Assembly: GCF_018263925.1 (NCBI RefSeq) | Contig: NZ_JAEVHF010000013.1 | Location: 1-64,000, forward strand | Direction: 5' to 3' | DNA length: 64,000 nt | From: Kistimonas asteriae | GTDB taxonomy: Bacteria; Pseudomonadota; Gammaproteobacteria; Pseudomonadales; Endozoicomonadaceae | Part shown: one piece after another, positions 1 to 9,984 of the stretch | Numbering within the stretch: position 1 is the first letter of the stretch | Layout: each line of letters starts with the position of its first letter | Made by a program: the position numbers and the translations under genes | Notes under the pieces: generated by a model | Database searches by the model: none | Told to the model about the DNA's origin: nothing | The model's input: only the letters and a program-made list of their open reading frames with translations

Positions 1-2
1 AC

Positions 3-122
3 TGTTATCGATTTAACCGGCGCTTTGATTTGAAGGCGATGGTATCAAGGCTGGGTTACATGGCTGCGCGAACCTGCCCCATGCCAGCAAGGCTTCTCAA
101 GCTGGCTGAGCCACAGTGGTAA
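3..122 (+). mobile_element. C-terminal end of an IS1595-type transposase (partial)
   Basis: The frame open at the left edge encodes about 39 residues ending at a TAA at 120-122. It contains YRFNRRFDLKAM followed by MPARLLKLAE, which is the typical tail of DDE transposases of the IS1595 family as I remember them. The catalytic part lies outside the window, so activity cannot be judged. The transposase stop is immediately followed by the stop codon of the next, oppositely oriented gene (123), with no visible terminal inverted repeat between them. The family is inferred from this short tail only. Confidence 0.6.
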
Positions 123-752
123 TCAGGAATATTTATCAGCATTATTTACTGCTTCTACAGATTTACATAACTCACCCATTTGCTCATCACACAACACAAT
201 CTCATCAAAGACCTGATGCTCTTTATGATAATCAGAATAAGCACCTTGCCAGTCTAAAAAATGAGCATTCATAAGTTCCTTTACACATTTATACTGAGCT
301 AACAAACGCTCTTTAGCTCTACCAACCTTTAGAAGAAAGGCATCCTCCAAAGAAGTACCGCCTACAGCACCTTCCATTTTTTCAAAAATCCGCTCTATTT
401 TATACATAGCCATTGATCCAGATAAATCATGATGACGCTCATTATAATGAAGCAAGTTCTCCATGCTTGCCTTCGCTATAGAAGACTCACGCCGATCAAC
501 AAAGTATCCGATGACACTCTTCAAATGAGCCCTTATCTCTGTATTATTGAAACGCCTTTCTGGCAACAGTGCTTTATCACCGATAACATCTGACAATCCA
601 CCCTTTACAGGTACAGATTTAACATCGTAACTTTTATCGGACAACGATGTCTTTTCCAATCGCTTACCTCTTGAAGATATAGCGACCCTAACAAAATGAA
701 CTAATGCATCTTTATACCATTGTTCTCTTCCTGCTTGCCATGAAGCATCCAT
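123..752 (-). CDS. Hypothetical protein, 209 aa, AT-rich orphan
   Basis: I do not recognise this protein. It is mostly helical-looking and hydrophilic, with no signal peptide or membrane segment, and three Cys residues in its last third. The coding sequence is clearly AT-richer than the isc/gsk backbone to its right and ends flush against an IS1595-type transposase tail. It therefore probably arrived with, or was shuffled by, mobile DNA. The start ATG follows a purine-rich stretch (GGAGGGG on the minus strand), a good ribosome-binding site. Confidence 0.6.
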   Translation of the reverse strand: MDASWQAGREQWYKDALVHFVRVAISSRGKRLEKTSLSDKSYDVKSVPVKGGLSDVIGDKALLPERRFNNTEIRAHLKSVIGYFVDRRESSIAKASMENLLHYNERHHDLSGSMAMYKIERIFEKMEGAVGGTSLEDAFLLKVGRAKERLLAQYKCVKELMNAHFLDWQGAYSDYHKEHQVFDEIVLCDEQMGELCKSVEAVNNADKYS

Positions 753-955
753 AACACCCCTCCAAAAATCAAAATATTAGAAAGCAGCTTATATCTGCAA
801 CTAGAAAAACTGACAGTAAGCATATGCTTTAGTTCACATTTGATAACTTAACGGTTAGATACAGCAGCCGTGAATTAATGAAAGTCACGCTGAACGCAAT
901 AAGACAGGTGATACCAGAACGACTCTCCTGCCTTGTTGCGTTTTGCTCAGTTGAA

Positions 956-2011
956 TTACATCAGAAAATCACTGTATTCCGTATCCATCAATCCCAGTCG
1001 ATCATTGTCCAGCCAGCTGTTAACGCTGCCGACTTCTTCAACATCTTCCGCATCAGTCACAGTCGCCACATGGAATACCGCGTCACCTTCATACGCTGCC
1101 GGCATATGACTCTTACCGATAATGACACCTTCAAGCTGGGAGGCCACCGCCACATCGGTATTGTCAGCCGGGTTATAGACATAACCCAGCGTTTGCCCCT
1201 TGCGGACAAAATCACCCAACCCTCTGACAGAGCGGAACAGACCACTGCATGGCGCCCGCATCCAGCGAGAACGGTAGGCCCGGATGGTTTCGCGTTCAGC
1301 ACTGCGCTTTGCTGCCTGCTTTGGCAGCATCTCCAGACGGCGCATAACATTCAGAACGCCCTGCAGACCGATACGGATCGCTGCCTCATCAAGACGCAGC
1401 GCTTCGCCGGCCTCGTAAAGCAATACCGGCACATTGTGCTCTGACACCGCCGCACGCAGGGAACCATCCTGAATAGCCGTATTAATCATGACCGGTGCAC
1501 GGAATGCCGTTGCCAGTTCGCTCGTGTACTCATCTTCCAGTCGAGCCCGAATCTGCGGCAGGTTAGTACGGTGCGCACTACCGGTATGCAGATCGATACC
1601 CACATCAGACACCGCTACCACATAACGCAGGAAGGCATCGGCCAGACGTGCGCCAAGTGAACCGGTTTCGGAACCGGGGAAACAGCGGTTGAGGTCACGG
1701 CGGTCAGGCAGGTAACGGGAACGGTTCATAAACCCATAAGGGTTGACCAGGGGCACGACCAGCAGGGTGCCACGCAGCTTTTTCAGCTGATAGTAATTGA
1801 GCAGACGGCGGATAATTTCAACACCATTGACCTCGTCTCCATGCACCGCCGCACTGACAAACAGCACGGGGCCTTCACGACGTCCATGGAACACATGGAC
1901 GTTCATCATGGCTTCAGTCTGACCCGGCAGGGCCATGGTGGGCAAAGCAATCTGCCGGTGCTCACCGGCAGCTACCTCAACCTCCCCCAAAGTAAAAGGC
2001 TTGCGCTTCAC
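956..2011 (-). CDS. Succinylglutamate desuccinylase/aspartoacylase-family zinc hydrolase
   Basis: M14-like zinc-dependent deacylase/amidase of the AstE/AspA superfamily, about 351 aa. Visible motifs: HGDEVNG (zinc-binding His and Glu), VPLVNPYGF, DLNRCFPG, DLHTGS (the second zinc His region) and LLYEAGEA (catalytic Glu). The C-terminal third is a small beta domain as in other members of this group. An in-frame GTG at 2041 exists, but the GTG at 2011 has a clear AGGAAAG ribosome site just upstream and is preferred. Relatives are often encoded near a RimK-like ligase, but none is seen here. The substrate is unknown; the wider family acts on N-acyl amino acids, so astE itself is not claimed. Confidence 0.85.
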   Translation of the reverse strand: MKRKPFTLGEVEVAAGEHRQIALPTMALPGQTEAMMNVHVFHGRREGPVLFVSAAVHGDEVNGVEIIRRLLNYYQLKKLRGTLLVVPLVNPYGFMNRSRYLPDRRDLNRCFPGSETGSLGARLADAFLRYVVAVSDVGIDLHTGSAHRTNLPQIRARLEDEYTSELATAFRAPVMINTAIQDGSLRAAVSEHNVPVLLYEAGEALRLDEAAIRIGLQGVLNVMRRLEMLPKQAAKRSAERETIRAYRSRWMRAPCSGLFRSVRGLGDFVRKGQTLGYVYNPADNTDVAVASQLEGVIIGKSHMPAAYEGDAVFHVATVTDAEDVEEVGSVNSWLDNDRLGLMDTEYSDFLM

Positions 2012-2143
2012 GACAGATCTTTCCTGACAAATAATAACCACCGAGACTGACCAGTTTCAGCGGGATTGTCATCAGTTTTTTTCTATCGTGAAGAACAGAA
2101 AATCAACTACAGGGCGCCATTGAAAGAACACCTGCAGAGCCTT

Positions 2144-3448
2144 TTAACTGTCCCAGTAAGCTTCTTCCAGAGAATCCTCACGCTCGGGCAATCCCCGGGT
2201 TAATCTGGGCGAGTTCTGGATCAACACCTGGTAACTCACCCGGTTCGCGTATTTGCACACCTGGGCAAACGAGGAGTACGTCAGAAAGGGTTTCACATGC
2301 TTACTGGATGTCGGCAGCACGGTACAGTGGTAATGGTTGGCCGTCATATCATGAACAACGGCGGCCAGCGCACCATCGCCAGCACCATTGGTGTTATGGA
2401 TTTTGTCGGGCCCGCCCATATAAGGATCAATCTGGGCAAACACCTTCACCGGCTCCGAGCAATCCCGTCGACGCAGCGGACGGCTGAACTCAAACGCATT
2501 GAAGTCCGCTACTGCACCGGAGCGAATCGGGTTCGCCGTCTTTCTCAGCATGGACTGATCACCGTATCCACTCAGATAAAGCCCTTCCGGCCCGGCGGTC
2601 AACAACACCAGATCCGCCATATCCAACACGCTTTCTGATGCCAGCAGTGGATCTGCATGCCCTGTGAGCGCCTCGGCCTCTTCCTCATTCATGGCAACGA
2701 GGGTCACATAATCCCTGATGAAGCAGGTAAACGTCTCGCGCTTGGCTTCGACCAGCGGGCGGGTACCCAGTGTCAGCACCACTGGCACATCATGCTTAAC
2801 GGCCAGCTCTGCCGCCTTGAGGGTTGCCCCATAGATCGGCAGCGATTCATCCGCGAGGGTGTAAGCACAAAGCAATAGCGCCGAGGCATCCGCGATGACC
2901 GCTTCGGAGATATAGTCTTCACCCAACGCATTCATCTGTCCGGGACTGATACCGAAGGTGCGCTCACCATCCGAGGTAATCAGCGCAAAACAGCGCCCAA
3001 TGGCGCCCGGCACAGGCTGAAGATGGGTGAGATCCACCTTGCTGCTGGTATTACAAAGATAACGATAGGCAGAGGTACCAATGACAATATTTTCACTCAT
3101 CACACCCAGCAGGATGGAGCTGTCATCGGCAATAACGGAATAATTGTGCAGCGTATTGCCAATGGTGCCGCCGGCAAATTCATCCTCAATGGCATCATTC
3201 AGCTGGAGGCGCTGGTACAAGAGGTTGGCCTTTTCACTGTCCATAAGCTGCGATGCGCCTTTCTGCAGCTCGAACTCTGCCAGCAGCTCATCATCAACAC
3301 GGGCGGTGATATCCACCAGGTTCTGGTCGATACCCGTCACATAGGTATTCACATGGGAGAAAGCAACACTTTCCCGATCAAAGCGGTTACCTGCATTGAC
3401 GGGGAAATAGTGCTTGATCTTACGCTGTCCAGGAAATTTCATGGTCAC
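2144..3448 (-). CDS. gsk: Inosine-guanosine kinase
   Basis: Purine salvage kinase phosphorylating inosine and guanosine to IMP and GMP with ATP, cytoplasmic. The 434 aa length is that of E. coli Gsk. Long stretches match from memory: KFPGQRKIKHYFPVNA at the N-terminus, EFAGGTIGNTLHNYSV, SSKVDLTHLQ, VVLTLGTRP, MNEEEAEALTG and the C-terminal SPRLTRGLPEREDSLEEAYW. The PfkB/ribokinase signature NTNGAGDGALAA carries the catalytic Asp and anion hole. It appears monocistronic, flanked by a hydrolase gene and a lipoprotein gene on the same strand with gaps over 100 bp. Confidence 0.96.
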   Translation of the reverse strand: MTMKFPGQRKIKHYFPVNAGNRFDRESVAFSHVNTYVTGIDQNLVDITARVDDELLAEFELQKGASQLMDSEKANLLYQRLQLNDAIEDEFAGGTIGNTLHNYSVIADDSSILLGVMSENIVIGTSAYRYLCNTSSKVDLTHLQPVPGAIGRCFALITSDGERTFGISPGQMNALGEDYISEAVIADASALLLCAYTLADESLPIYGATLKAAELAVKHDVPVVLTLGTRPLVEAKRETFTCFIRDYVTLVAMNEEEAEALTGHADPLLASESVLDMADLVLLTAGPEGLYLSGYGDQSMLRKTANPIRSGAVADFNAFEFSRPLRRRDCSEPVKVFAQIDPYMGGPDKIHNTNGAGDGALAAVVHDMTANHYHCTVLPTSSKHVKPFLTYSSFAQVCKYANRVSYQVLIQNSPRLTRGLPEREDSLEEAYWDS

Positions 3449-3574
3449 CTGCCGGGCGTGCTGGAGGTATAAAAAAGCGCCGGATTTTATACCCCTCGCG
3501 ACAGGTAAACCATTAGTAAATATTCAGAAAATTCTCAAACACCCTGGCAATGTTCACCTGTGTTCTTACTTGTT

Positions 3575-4540
3575 CTATTGATAAATGATTGCTCTTTTCA
3601 TTCGCTCGGACTTCTTCAACACACGCCTTTTGTCTTTGACTTGATAATATTCGACGACGCGCTCAACCCAGTTTTCCTGTTCGTCGAAACGGTAGTCTTT
3701 ATAAACGACAATCTCTGCTTTGGGGTACAACCCGAAGCTTTCCCGCTCTTCCAGCACCAGCTCGCCCTGCTCCCCATAGGTATAACGATGTGCCTGGAGC
3801 AAACCTCCCTCGGCATATTTCGCCTTGTTTTTCATTCGACCCTGCTGATCATAACTGAATTCGACAGCCTGACTGGACTCTTTCAGCTGGATATTCGCAA
3901 TCAGGTCAACGCCTTGGGGAAACGTCATATATCTCAATGCACGACCCTCACCATCAAGCTCCGCGACACGCAGGAAATCGCCACCACAACGACGAAGCAA
4001 CTGCTTATCCTCGAAATAAGCCACATCAAAACAGGGGCTCAGTTTTCTGGCCTGACTACCCGGTAGCATTCGATAATCGCCCGTCGCCAGATAAGTGGCT
4101 TTATTATCTTCCACGGCGGGCGGATCAAGCTTGATGATATTACCCAGGGTGTCGTACCGGAATGTCTGGCGCAGTTTCAGCTCACCATTCTCCCGCACAA
4201 TATGCTTGACGGGGTTTCCCCACTTCATCTCCAGCGTTTCATGGCGGTCCGTGACAAGTCCCTTCACCCGTTCAGAAATACGCAGACCATCACTGGAATA
4301 GGTTTCAACCACAACGTCCAGCAAGCTAACATCCCGATCCTCACCGGCCTGCTCCTGAACCCCTTCCGTGATGACCTGAGTGACAGCCCCCTGCAAACCG
4401 GCATCATCGCGGGTTTTGATCACTTCGACAGGATAACGGTTCAGTGAACGACCAATGCCCTCTGACCAGGTGGAACACCCAGGCACTAGCCCCACGACAG
4501 CAGCAAGCAGGATTGCGGACTGAAACACACGCATGACCAA
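3575..4540 (-). CDS. Putative lipoprotein with YD-like repeat character, 321 aa
   Basis: The N-terminus is a lipoprotein signal: a hydrophobic stretch ending in GLVPGC-S, a lipobox-like site with the acylated Cys at about residue 22. The mature part contains loosely repeated beta-strand segments such as FRYDTLGNI, FSYDQQGRM, YTYGEQGEL and YRFDEQENW, which resemble RHS/YD-type repeats but are degenerate and few. No enzyme motif is recognised. The start could be residue 1 or Met3. It lies just downstream of the isc operon terminator on the same strand. Confidence 0.75.
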   Translation of the reverse strand: MVMRVFQSAILLAAVVGLVPGCSTWSEGIGRSLNRYPVEVIKTRDDAGLQGAVTQVITEGVQEQAGEDRDVSLLDVVVETYSSDGLRISERVKGLVTDRHETLEMKWGNPVKHIVRENGELKLRQTFRYDTLGNIIKLDPPAVEDNKATYLATGDYRMLPGSQARKLSPCFDVAYFEDKQLLRRCGGDFLRVAELDGEGRALRYMTFPQGVDLIANIQLKESSQAVEFSYDQQGRMKNKAKYAEGGLLQAHRYTYGEQGELVLEERESFGLYPKAEIVVYKDYRFDEQENWVERVVEYYQVKDKRRVLKKSERMKRAIIYQ

Positions 4541-4632
4541 CAGTCTCCGGTTGTATAATTATTATTCCCGACAAGTGCAGTATACCCCGTCCTATCACCG
4601 TCGTCCCTGACCCTGATGCCCACCCAACAGAT

Positions 4633-4662
4633 ACAAAAATGCCGGGCATTATCCCGGCATTT
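4633..4662 (-). terminator. Rho-independent terminator of the isc operon
   Basis: A 10-bp inverted repeat AAATGCCGGG/CCCGGCATTT with a 6-nt loop lies 22 bp past the iscX stop codon. On the minus strand it is followed by a T run, fitting termination of isc transcription before the lipoprotein gene. Confidence 0.8.
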
Positions 4663-4684
4663 CTGACACAGCAAGTTGAAACAA

Positions 4685-4879
4685 TCAGTCCATTTCATCC
4701 ATCCAGGCCATCTGGATCGCCTCAAGGACTTTCTCACCACAGCGATCAGGTGAGTCTTCGAAGCCATCCAGTGCCAGCACCCAGTTACGAAGATCGACAA
4801 AATTCACATAACGGGGATCTGTATCCGGATATTTCTCGCTCAACTCAATCGCGATATCCACCACATCCGTCCACATCAT
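4685..4879 (-). CDS. iscX: Fe-S assembly protein IscX
   Basis: Small acidic protein (64 aa) that binds IscS and iron and modulates cysteine desulfurase activity in Fe-S cluster assembly. The pattern WTDVVDIAIEL, YPDTDPRYVNFVDLR and LEAIQMAWMDE matches E. coli IscX in length and layout. It is the last gene of the isc operon, 24 bp after fdx, with an AGGGAG ribosome site before the first ATG. Its presence at the 3' end is the classical gammaproteobacterial arrangement. Confidence 0.95.
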   Translation of the reverse strand: MMWTDVVDIAIELSEKYPDTDPRYVNFVDLRNWVLALDGFEDSPDRCGEKVLEAIQMAWMDEMD

Positions 4880-4903
4880 GGCTTGCTGCTCCCTTTCGAT
4901 GGC

Positions 4904-5254
4904 TCAGTGTCGTTCTGACACCTGATTGATGGTGTAACGGGGTATTTCTACCACCAGGTCCTCTTCCTGTACAACCGCCTGACAACTCAGCCGGGATTCA
5001 TGCTCCAATCCCCAGGCCTTATCCAGCAAGTCATCCTCCAGCTCATCAGAAGGCTCCAGCGAATCAAACCCTTCCCGAACGATCACGTGACAGGTGGTAC
5101 AGGCGCAGGATTTCTCACAGGCATGCTCGATGTCGATGCCATGCTCCAGCGCCGCATCCAGGATCGTCGTGCTACCTGGCTCAACTTCAACGACCTTGCC
5201 CTCTGGACAGATCTCTTCATTCGGCAGGAAAACAATCTGGGTTTTCTTGCTCAT
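4904..5254 (-). CDS. fdx: [2Fe-2S] ferredoxin of the ISC system
   Basis: Adrenodoxin-type ferredoxin (116 aa) supplying electrons during cluster assembly on IscU. The cluster ligands are visible as C-E-K-S-C-A-C-T-T-C (the C-x5-C-x2-C arrangement) plus a fourth Cys in SRLSCQAV near residue 93. It lies 6 bp downstream of hscA and is surely co-transcribed. Length and position agree with E. coli Fdx. Confidence 0.95.
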   Translation of the reverse strand: MSKKTQIVFLPNEEICPEGKVVEVEPGSTTILDAALEHGIDIEHACEKSCACTTCHVIVREGFDSLEPSDELEDDLLDKAWGLEHESRLSCQAVVQEEDLVVEIPRYTINQVSERH

Positions 5255-5260
5255 TGACTA

Positions 5261-7120
5261 CTACCCCTTGAATTCATCCACAGAGTGCCCGGAAAGCGCC
5301 GCCTTGATCCCGGCATTCATACGACGGGCGGCAAACTCATCCGACGCCCTGGCCATTTTCTCAATCGCCTGTTTAATAGCTTGAGCATCTGACCCCTGAC
5401 GCACCTCCGCCAGGGATTGCATGATAGCCTCAAGCTCTGCACGCTCTTCCTGATTCAACAGACGTTCACCGTCTACGGCCAGTGCCGCGGCGACGGCCTC
5501 CAGAATCCGGTCAGCTTCCACCTGCTGCTCCAGCAAGACCCGAGCATCTTTGTCCTGTGAGGCATGATCAAAGGAATCCCGAATCATCCGGGTGATCTCA
5601 TCATCCGACAGGCCATAGGAGGGCTTGACCTGGACGGCCGCCTCAACACCGGAGGACTGCTCCCGGGCGCTGACACTCAACAAGCCATCAGCATCCACCT
5701 GGAAGGTCACCAGAATCCGGGCCTGACCTGCCGGCATGGCCGGAAAACCATTCAGAATAAAGCGAGCCAGCGAGCGGTTATCAGCAATTAACTCTCTTTC
5801 GCCCTGCAATACATGGATAGACATGGCAGTCTGACCATCCTTGTAGGTTGTGAACTCCTGCGCCCTGGCTGCGGGAATCGTGGTATTGCGATGCACCACT
5901 TTTTCCATCAACCCCCCCATGGTTTCCAGTCCGAGGGACAGCGGAATCACATCCAGCAGCAACATATCATCAGCGGACTTGTTGCCCACCAGCACATCAG
6001 CCTGAAGCGCAGCACCGATGGCCACAACCTGATCCGGGTCAATAGACGTCAGAGGCTCCTTACCTGCCAGTTCCGCCACCCGCTCACGTACACGGGGAAC
6101 ACGGGTTGAACCGCCGACCATGACCACTTCGTTAATATCCGATACTTTCAACTTCGCATCACGCAAAGCGCGTTTGACCGTACGCAGCGTACGATCAACC
6201 AACGGATCAACCAGCGCATTAAACGTTTCGCGGCTCAGTTCACCCGTCCAACCTTCAAAGCTGACGGAAACCACAGTCTGTTCAGTCAGCGCCTCTTTAG
6301 CGTCACAGGCAATCATCAATATCTGGCGGAGGCGCTCCGGTGTTAATAAGGACACGTCGATCCCGGCCTGGGATAACAACCATCCGGCTACTTCATGATC
6401 AAGATCATCACCACCCAATGCGGTATCACCACCGGTGGCCAATACCTCGAAGACACCTTTATTCAGGCGCAGAACAGAGATATCAAACGTTCCGCCACCC
6501 AGGTCATAAACTGCGATGACACCTTCGCCCCCCTGATCCAGCCCATAAGCGACAGCTGCCGCCGTCGGCTCGTTGAGCAACCTCAGTACATTGAGACCCG
6601 CCAGCCGTGCGGCGTCTTTGGTCGCCTGGCGCTGGGCATCATCAAAATAGGCAGGCACGGTAATCACGGCGCCACTCAGCGTTCCGCCCAGGGACGCTTC
6701 ACCGCGAAGGCGCAACACGTTAAGAATGTCTGCAGATACCTGGACCGGACTCCTATCACCCGCTGCGGTTCGCAGATACGGCATCCCTTCGCCACTGTCG
6801 ACAAAGTCAAAGGGCATGACATTACCCAATGTCTTCACATCCGCAATGCCACGCCCCATCAGTCGCTTGACAGAAACAATGGTATTTCGTGCGTCAGTGG
6901 TTGCCTTTGCCCTGGCATCACGACCGACGGTCACTTCATCACCGTAATGCACAACAGAAGGAAGGATGACATGACCATCATGATCAGGAAGGGTCTCCGC
7001 CACACCACTACGGACGGAAGCAATCAGCGAGTTGGTGGTACCCAGGTCGATCCCCACCGCCAGCTTCTGCTGGTGAGGCGCCGGGCTCTGGCCGGGCTCG
7101 GAAATCTGCAGTAATGCCAT
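5261..7120 (-). CDS. hscA: Fe-S assembly Hsp70 chaperone HscA
   Basis: Specialised DnaK paralogue (619 aa) that binds the LPPVK motif of IscU and drives cluster transfer with ATP. The N-terminal ATPase domain shows [50 protein letters not shown] and [12 protein letters not shown]. The substrate domain and a helical lid ending in DEFKG follow from about residue 385. The cognate cochaperone gene hscB lies upstream and fdx downstream. An unusual 154-bp gap with a strong hairpin separates it from hscB. Confidence 0.96.
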   Translation of the reverse strand: MALLQISEPGQSPAPHQQKLAVGIDLGTTNSLIASVRSGVAETLPDHDGHVILPSVVHYGDEVTVGRDARAKATTDARNTIVSVKRLMGRGIADVKTLGNVMPFDFVDSGEGMPYLRTAAGDRSPVQVSADILNVLRLRGEASLGGTLSGAVITVPAYFDDAQRQATKDAARLAGLNVLRLLNEPTAAAVAYGLDQGGEGVIAVYDLGGGTFDISVLRLNKGVFEVLATGGDTALGGDDLDHEVAGWLLSQAGIDVSLLTPERLRQILMIACDAKEALTEQTVVSVSFEGWTGELSRETFNALVDPLVDRTLRTVKRALRDAKLKVSDINEVVMVGGSTRVPRVRERVAELAGKEPLTSIDPDQVVAIGAALQADVLVGNKSADDMLLLDVIPLSLGLETMGGLMEKVVHRNTTIPAARAQEFTTYKDGQTAMSIHVLQGERELIADNRSLARFILNGFPAMPAGQARILVTFQVDADGLLSVSAREQSSGVEAAVQVKPSYGLSDDEITRMIRDSFDHASQDKDARVLLEQQVEADRILEAVAAALAVDGERLLNQEERAELEAIMQSLAEVRQGSDAQAIKQAIEKMARASDEFAARRMNAGIKAALSGHSVDEFKG

Positions 7121-7142
7121 TTGCCGCCTTTTTAGTACATCG

Positions 7143-7168
7143 TCCTGTAGCGATCAATCGCTACAGGA
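7143..7168. repeat. Perfect 12-bp inverted repeat between hscB and hscA
   Basis: TCCTGTAGCGAT and its exact reverse complement are separated by only two bases, giving a stable hairpin in the isc transcript. No T run follows on the minus strand, so it is not an ordinary terminator. It sits in the middle of an operon and could affect mRNA processing or hscA translation. Confidence 0.7.
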
Positions 7169-7274
7169 ATGAAAAATATGCAGGGATAATATCCGTATGA
7201 TGCAGAGAGTCCAGCCGAAAGCCGTGATCTTTTCCACTCGGACTGACCCTGAAGATCAAACCCGACAAGACCTG

Positions 7275-7835
7275 TCAGTAGTCCAGCAGCTCCTCTTCAA
7301 GCTGTTCAGCTTCAGCAATGAACTTCACCAGGAAATGCATTTTGTGGGTGATATTGGCCGCCTGTCGAAGGCTGTCTTCAGCCCGCGCTGCCCAGCAACC
7401 AACAAAATTGGTTTCCAGCCCTGCCAGCATCTGCCGCGCCTCATCCAGTAGCTGAGCAAGGGCCGCTTCAGGGTCGGCACTGTCACGCACCGCCATCAAC
7501 TCATCACGAAGCTCCATCTGCTGCATCAGGAATGCTGAATCAGCGACCGTATGGCGATCCGAGTTGACTTCAACACCTTCCAGCTCAAGCAGGTAAATAG
7601 CCCGAGACAGCGCTGACCGCAATGTATCGTAGGCCTGATTCACAAAGGCTGCATACTGCACCGCCAGACGCTGCCCCTGCTCTCCCTGCACAGCAAAGCG
7701 GTCAGGATGCACAGCCTTCTGCAATTCACGATAACGGGTATCCAGTGCTTGGTGGTCAACGTCGTACGCCACGGGCATCTGGAACAACTCGAAATAGTTC
7801 TGCTGAAGATTGAGCCCAGCCTGACGGTCAGACAT
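7275..7835 (-). CDS. hscB: J-domain cochaperone HscB
   Basis: J-type cochaperone (about 186 aa) that delivers IscU to HscA and stimulates its ATPase. The N-terminal J domain has YFELFQMP, a long helix II and the diagnostic HPD in KAVHPDRFA; the C-terminal helical bundle binds IscU. An upstream in-frame ATG at 7898 would bury 21 residues inside iscA. The ATG at 7835 overlaps the iscA stop in ATGTCTGA, follows GGAGAGAG and gives the usual family length, so it is chosen. The overlap suggests translational coupling. Confidence 0.95.
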   Translation of the reverse strand: MSDRQAGLNLQQNYFELFQMPVAYDVDHQALDTRYRELQKAVHPDRFAVQGEQGQRLAVQYAAFVNQAYDTLRSALSRAIYLLELEGVEVNSDRHTVADSAFLMQQMELRDELMAVRDSADPEAALAQLLDEARQMLAGLETNFVGCWAARAEDSLRQAANITHKMHFLVKFIAEAEQLEEELLDY

Positions 7836-8151
7836 TAAAACTCTCTCCGCAGCCACACTCGCTGGCGACATTGGGGTTATTGAACTGGAAGCCCTCATTC
7901 AACCCTTCGCGAACAAAATCCAGCTCTGTACCATCCAGATAGCCTAAACTCTTCGGGTCAATGAACAACTGTTCACCATGACTCTCAAACATCAGATCCT
8001 CTTCCAGGATCTCGTCAACAAACTCCAGCACATAGGCCATGCCGGAGCAGCCGCTGGTCTTGACCCCGAGACGGATACCAATGCCGCGTCCACGGCCATT
8101 CAATTGTCGACGCACATGCTTGGCCGCCGCTTCTGTCATGGTTACAGCCAT
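7828..8151 (-). CDS. iscA: A-type Fe-S carrier IscA
   Basis: A-type carrier (107 aa) that receives Fe-S clusters and passes them, mostly as [4Fe-4S], to apo-proteins. The three conserved Cys are present: one in [11 protein letters not shown] and two in the C-terminal CGCGESF. Length and sequence match E. coli IscA. It sits between iscU and hscB and overlaps hscB by 8 bp. Confidence 0.96.
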   Translation of the reverse strand: MAVTMTEAAAKHVRRQLNGRGRGIGIRLGVKTSGCSGMAYVLEFVDEILEEDLMFESHGEQLFIDPKSLGYLDGTELDFVREGLNEGFQFNNPNVASECGCGESFNV

Positions 8152-8247
8152 GAATCACCCTGTATACAACTCAGTTCATCAAACCCGGATCAAGCGCACA
8201 CTCACGTAGAGGTGAGCCGCTTTCCGATCCGTTCACCAGAAGCCTGC

Positions 8248-8634
8248 TCAGGCTCCCTGCTGCTTGCTCCGATAGTCGTCAATCGCAGCCTTGATTGCAT
8301 CCTCTGCCAGTACGGAGCAGTGGATTTTTACTGGCGGCAGCGCCAGCTCTTCGGCAATCGTGGTGTTCTTGATGGTTTCTGCCTCTTCCAGCGTTTTGCC
8401 TTTCATCCACTCTGTCGCCAGAGAGCTGGAAGCAATGGCAGAACCACAACCATAGGTCTTGAACTTGGCGTCTTCGATCACACCGCTATCGTTGACACGG
8501 ATCTGCAGTCGCATGACGTCACCGCATGCCGGCGCACCGACCATGCCGGTACCCACATGAGAGTCCCCCGCATCCATTTTGCCGACGTTACGGGGATTCT
8601 CGTAGTGATCGATTACTTTTTCGCTGTAAGCCAT
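8248..8634 (-). CDS. iscU: Fe-S cluster scaffold IscU
   Basis: Scaffold (128 aa) on which IscS sulfur and iron are assembled into [2Fe-2S]. Conserved ligands are visible: Cys in APACGDVM with the following Asp, Cys in YGCGSAIASSS, and His-Cys in KIHCSVLAEDAI. The HscA recognition motif LPPVK directly precedes that last Cys. It lies 45 bp downstream of iscS, with iscA next. Confidence 0.97.
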   Translation of the reverse strand: MAYSEKVIDHYENPRNVGKMDAGDSHVGTGMVGAPACGDVMRLQIRVNDSGVIEDAKFKTYGCGSAIASSSLATEWMKGKTLEEAETIKNTTIAEELALPPVKIHCSVLAEDAIKAAIDDYRSKQQGA

Positions 8635-8679
8635 CGTCTTTTCTCCCGCCGACCGGTTAGGCCGGCTCTGTCAAGGTGG

Positions 8680-9894
8680 TCAGTGAGCTACCCATTCGAC
8701 CGAATTCAGGTCGACGCCATCCTGGTACATGTCCCACAGGGGAGACAGTTCGCGCAGTTTGATCACCGCCTGACGCACCTTGTCTGCGGCATAGTCCACA
8801 TCTTCTTCCGTGGTAAAGCGGCCGAAGCTGAAACGTAAAGAGCTATGTGCCAGCTCGTCACTGAGGCCTAGCGCCCGCAGCACATAAGAAGGCTCCAGGC
8901 TGGCAGAGGTACAGGCAGAACCGGAGGATACGGCAATATCCTTCAGCGCCATGATCAGAGATTCACCTTCCACGAAAGCAAAGCTGACATTCAGGTTACC
9001 CGGCACACGCTGCTCCAGGCTGCCATTGACATGCACCTCTTCCATGTCGGACATGTGATCCATGAAGCGGTTCCGCAACGCCAGCAGACGCGCATTCTCA
9101 GCAGCCATCTCTTCACCGGCGATACGGAAGGATTCCCCCATGCCGACCAACTGATGGGTGGGCAGGGTACCGGAACGCATGCCACGCTCGTGACCACCAC
9201 CGTGGATCTGGGCTTCAATACGGACACGGGGCTTACGACGGACATAGAGGGCGCCAACCCCCTTGGGTCCATAGATCTTGTGGGCACAGAAAGACATGAG
9301 ATCAACTTTCATGTCTTCCAGGTCAATCGGCAGCTTGCCGGCGCTCTGGGCGGCATCCACATGGAACAGCACCTTGCGCTCACGGGTGATTTCACCGATC
9401 GCCTTGATGTCGGTGATAGTGCCGATCTCATTGTTGACGTGCATCAGGGTCACCAGGATGGTGTCTTCCCGGATCGCATCAGCGACGGATTGCGGCTGGA
9501 TCAGACCATCGCTGCCAGGCGACAGATAGGTGACGTCGAACCCTTCGCGCTCAAGCTGACGACAGGCATCCAGCACCGCTTTGTGTTCGATTTTTGAGGT
9601 GATGATGTGTCGCCCTTTTTTCTGGTAAAAACGGGCAACACCCTTGATGGCCAGGTTATCGGATTCCGTCGCACCGGATGTCCAGACAATCTCACGAGGA
9701 TCCGCTTTGACCAGTTCAGCGACCTGCTTCCTGGCGTTTTCCACTGCCTCTTCTGCTTTCCAGCCGAACAGATGGGAGCGGGAGGCCGGGTTACCGAAGT
9801 TACCTTCGGTCGTCAGACACTGCATCATCTTTTCGGCCACGCGCGGATCGACCGGAGTGGTTGCGGAGTAATCAAGGTAAATAGGCAGTTTCAT
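8680..9894 (-). CDS. iscS: Cysteine desulfurase IscS
   Basis: PLP-dependent desulfurase (404 aa) producing persulfide from L-cysteine for Fe-S clusters and tRNA thiolation. It starts with the typical [20 protein letters not shown]. It has the PLP lysine in [15 protein letters not shown] and the mobile catalytic-Cys loop [20 protein letters not shown]. The length equals E. coli IscS, and the C-terminal tail [10 protein letters not shown] is the IscU-binding end. It is the second gene of the operon, 90 bp after iscR. Confidence 0.97.
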   Translation of the reverse strand: MKLPIYLDYSATTPVDPRVAEKMMQCLTTEGNFGNPASRSHLFGWKAEEAVENARKQVAELVKADPREIVWTSGATESDNLAIKGVARFYQKKGRHIITSKIEHKAVLDACRQLEREGFDVTYLSPGSDGLIQPQSVADAIREDTILVTLMHVNNEIGTITDIKAIGEITRERKVLFHVDAAQSAGKLPIDLEDMKVDLMSFCAHKIYGPKGVGALYVRRKPRVRIEAQIHGGGHERGMRSGTLPTHQLVGMGESFRIAGEEMAAENARLLALRNRFMDHMSDMEEVHVNGSLEQRVPGNLNVSFAFVEGESLIMALKDIAVSSGSACTSASLEPSYVLRALGLSDELAHSSLRFSFGRFTTEEDVDYAADKVRQAVIKLRELSPLWDMYQDGVDLNSVEWVAH

Positions 9895-9984
9895 ACAGAA
9901 TTATCTCCCGCGCGCTTATCTGCTTCTTGTGCGCTTGGCTATTCGCTCGCTAGAGCGACGTTATCTCAATAGGTCAGATCGGTC

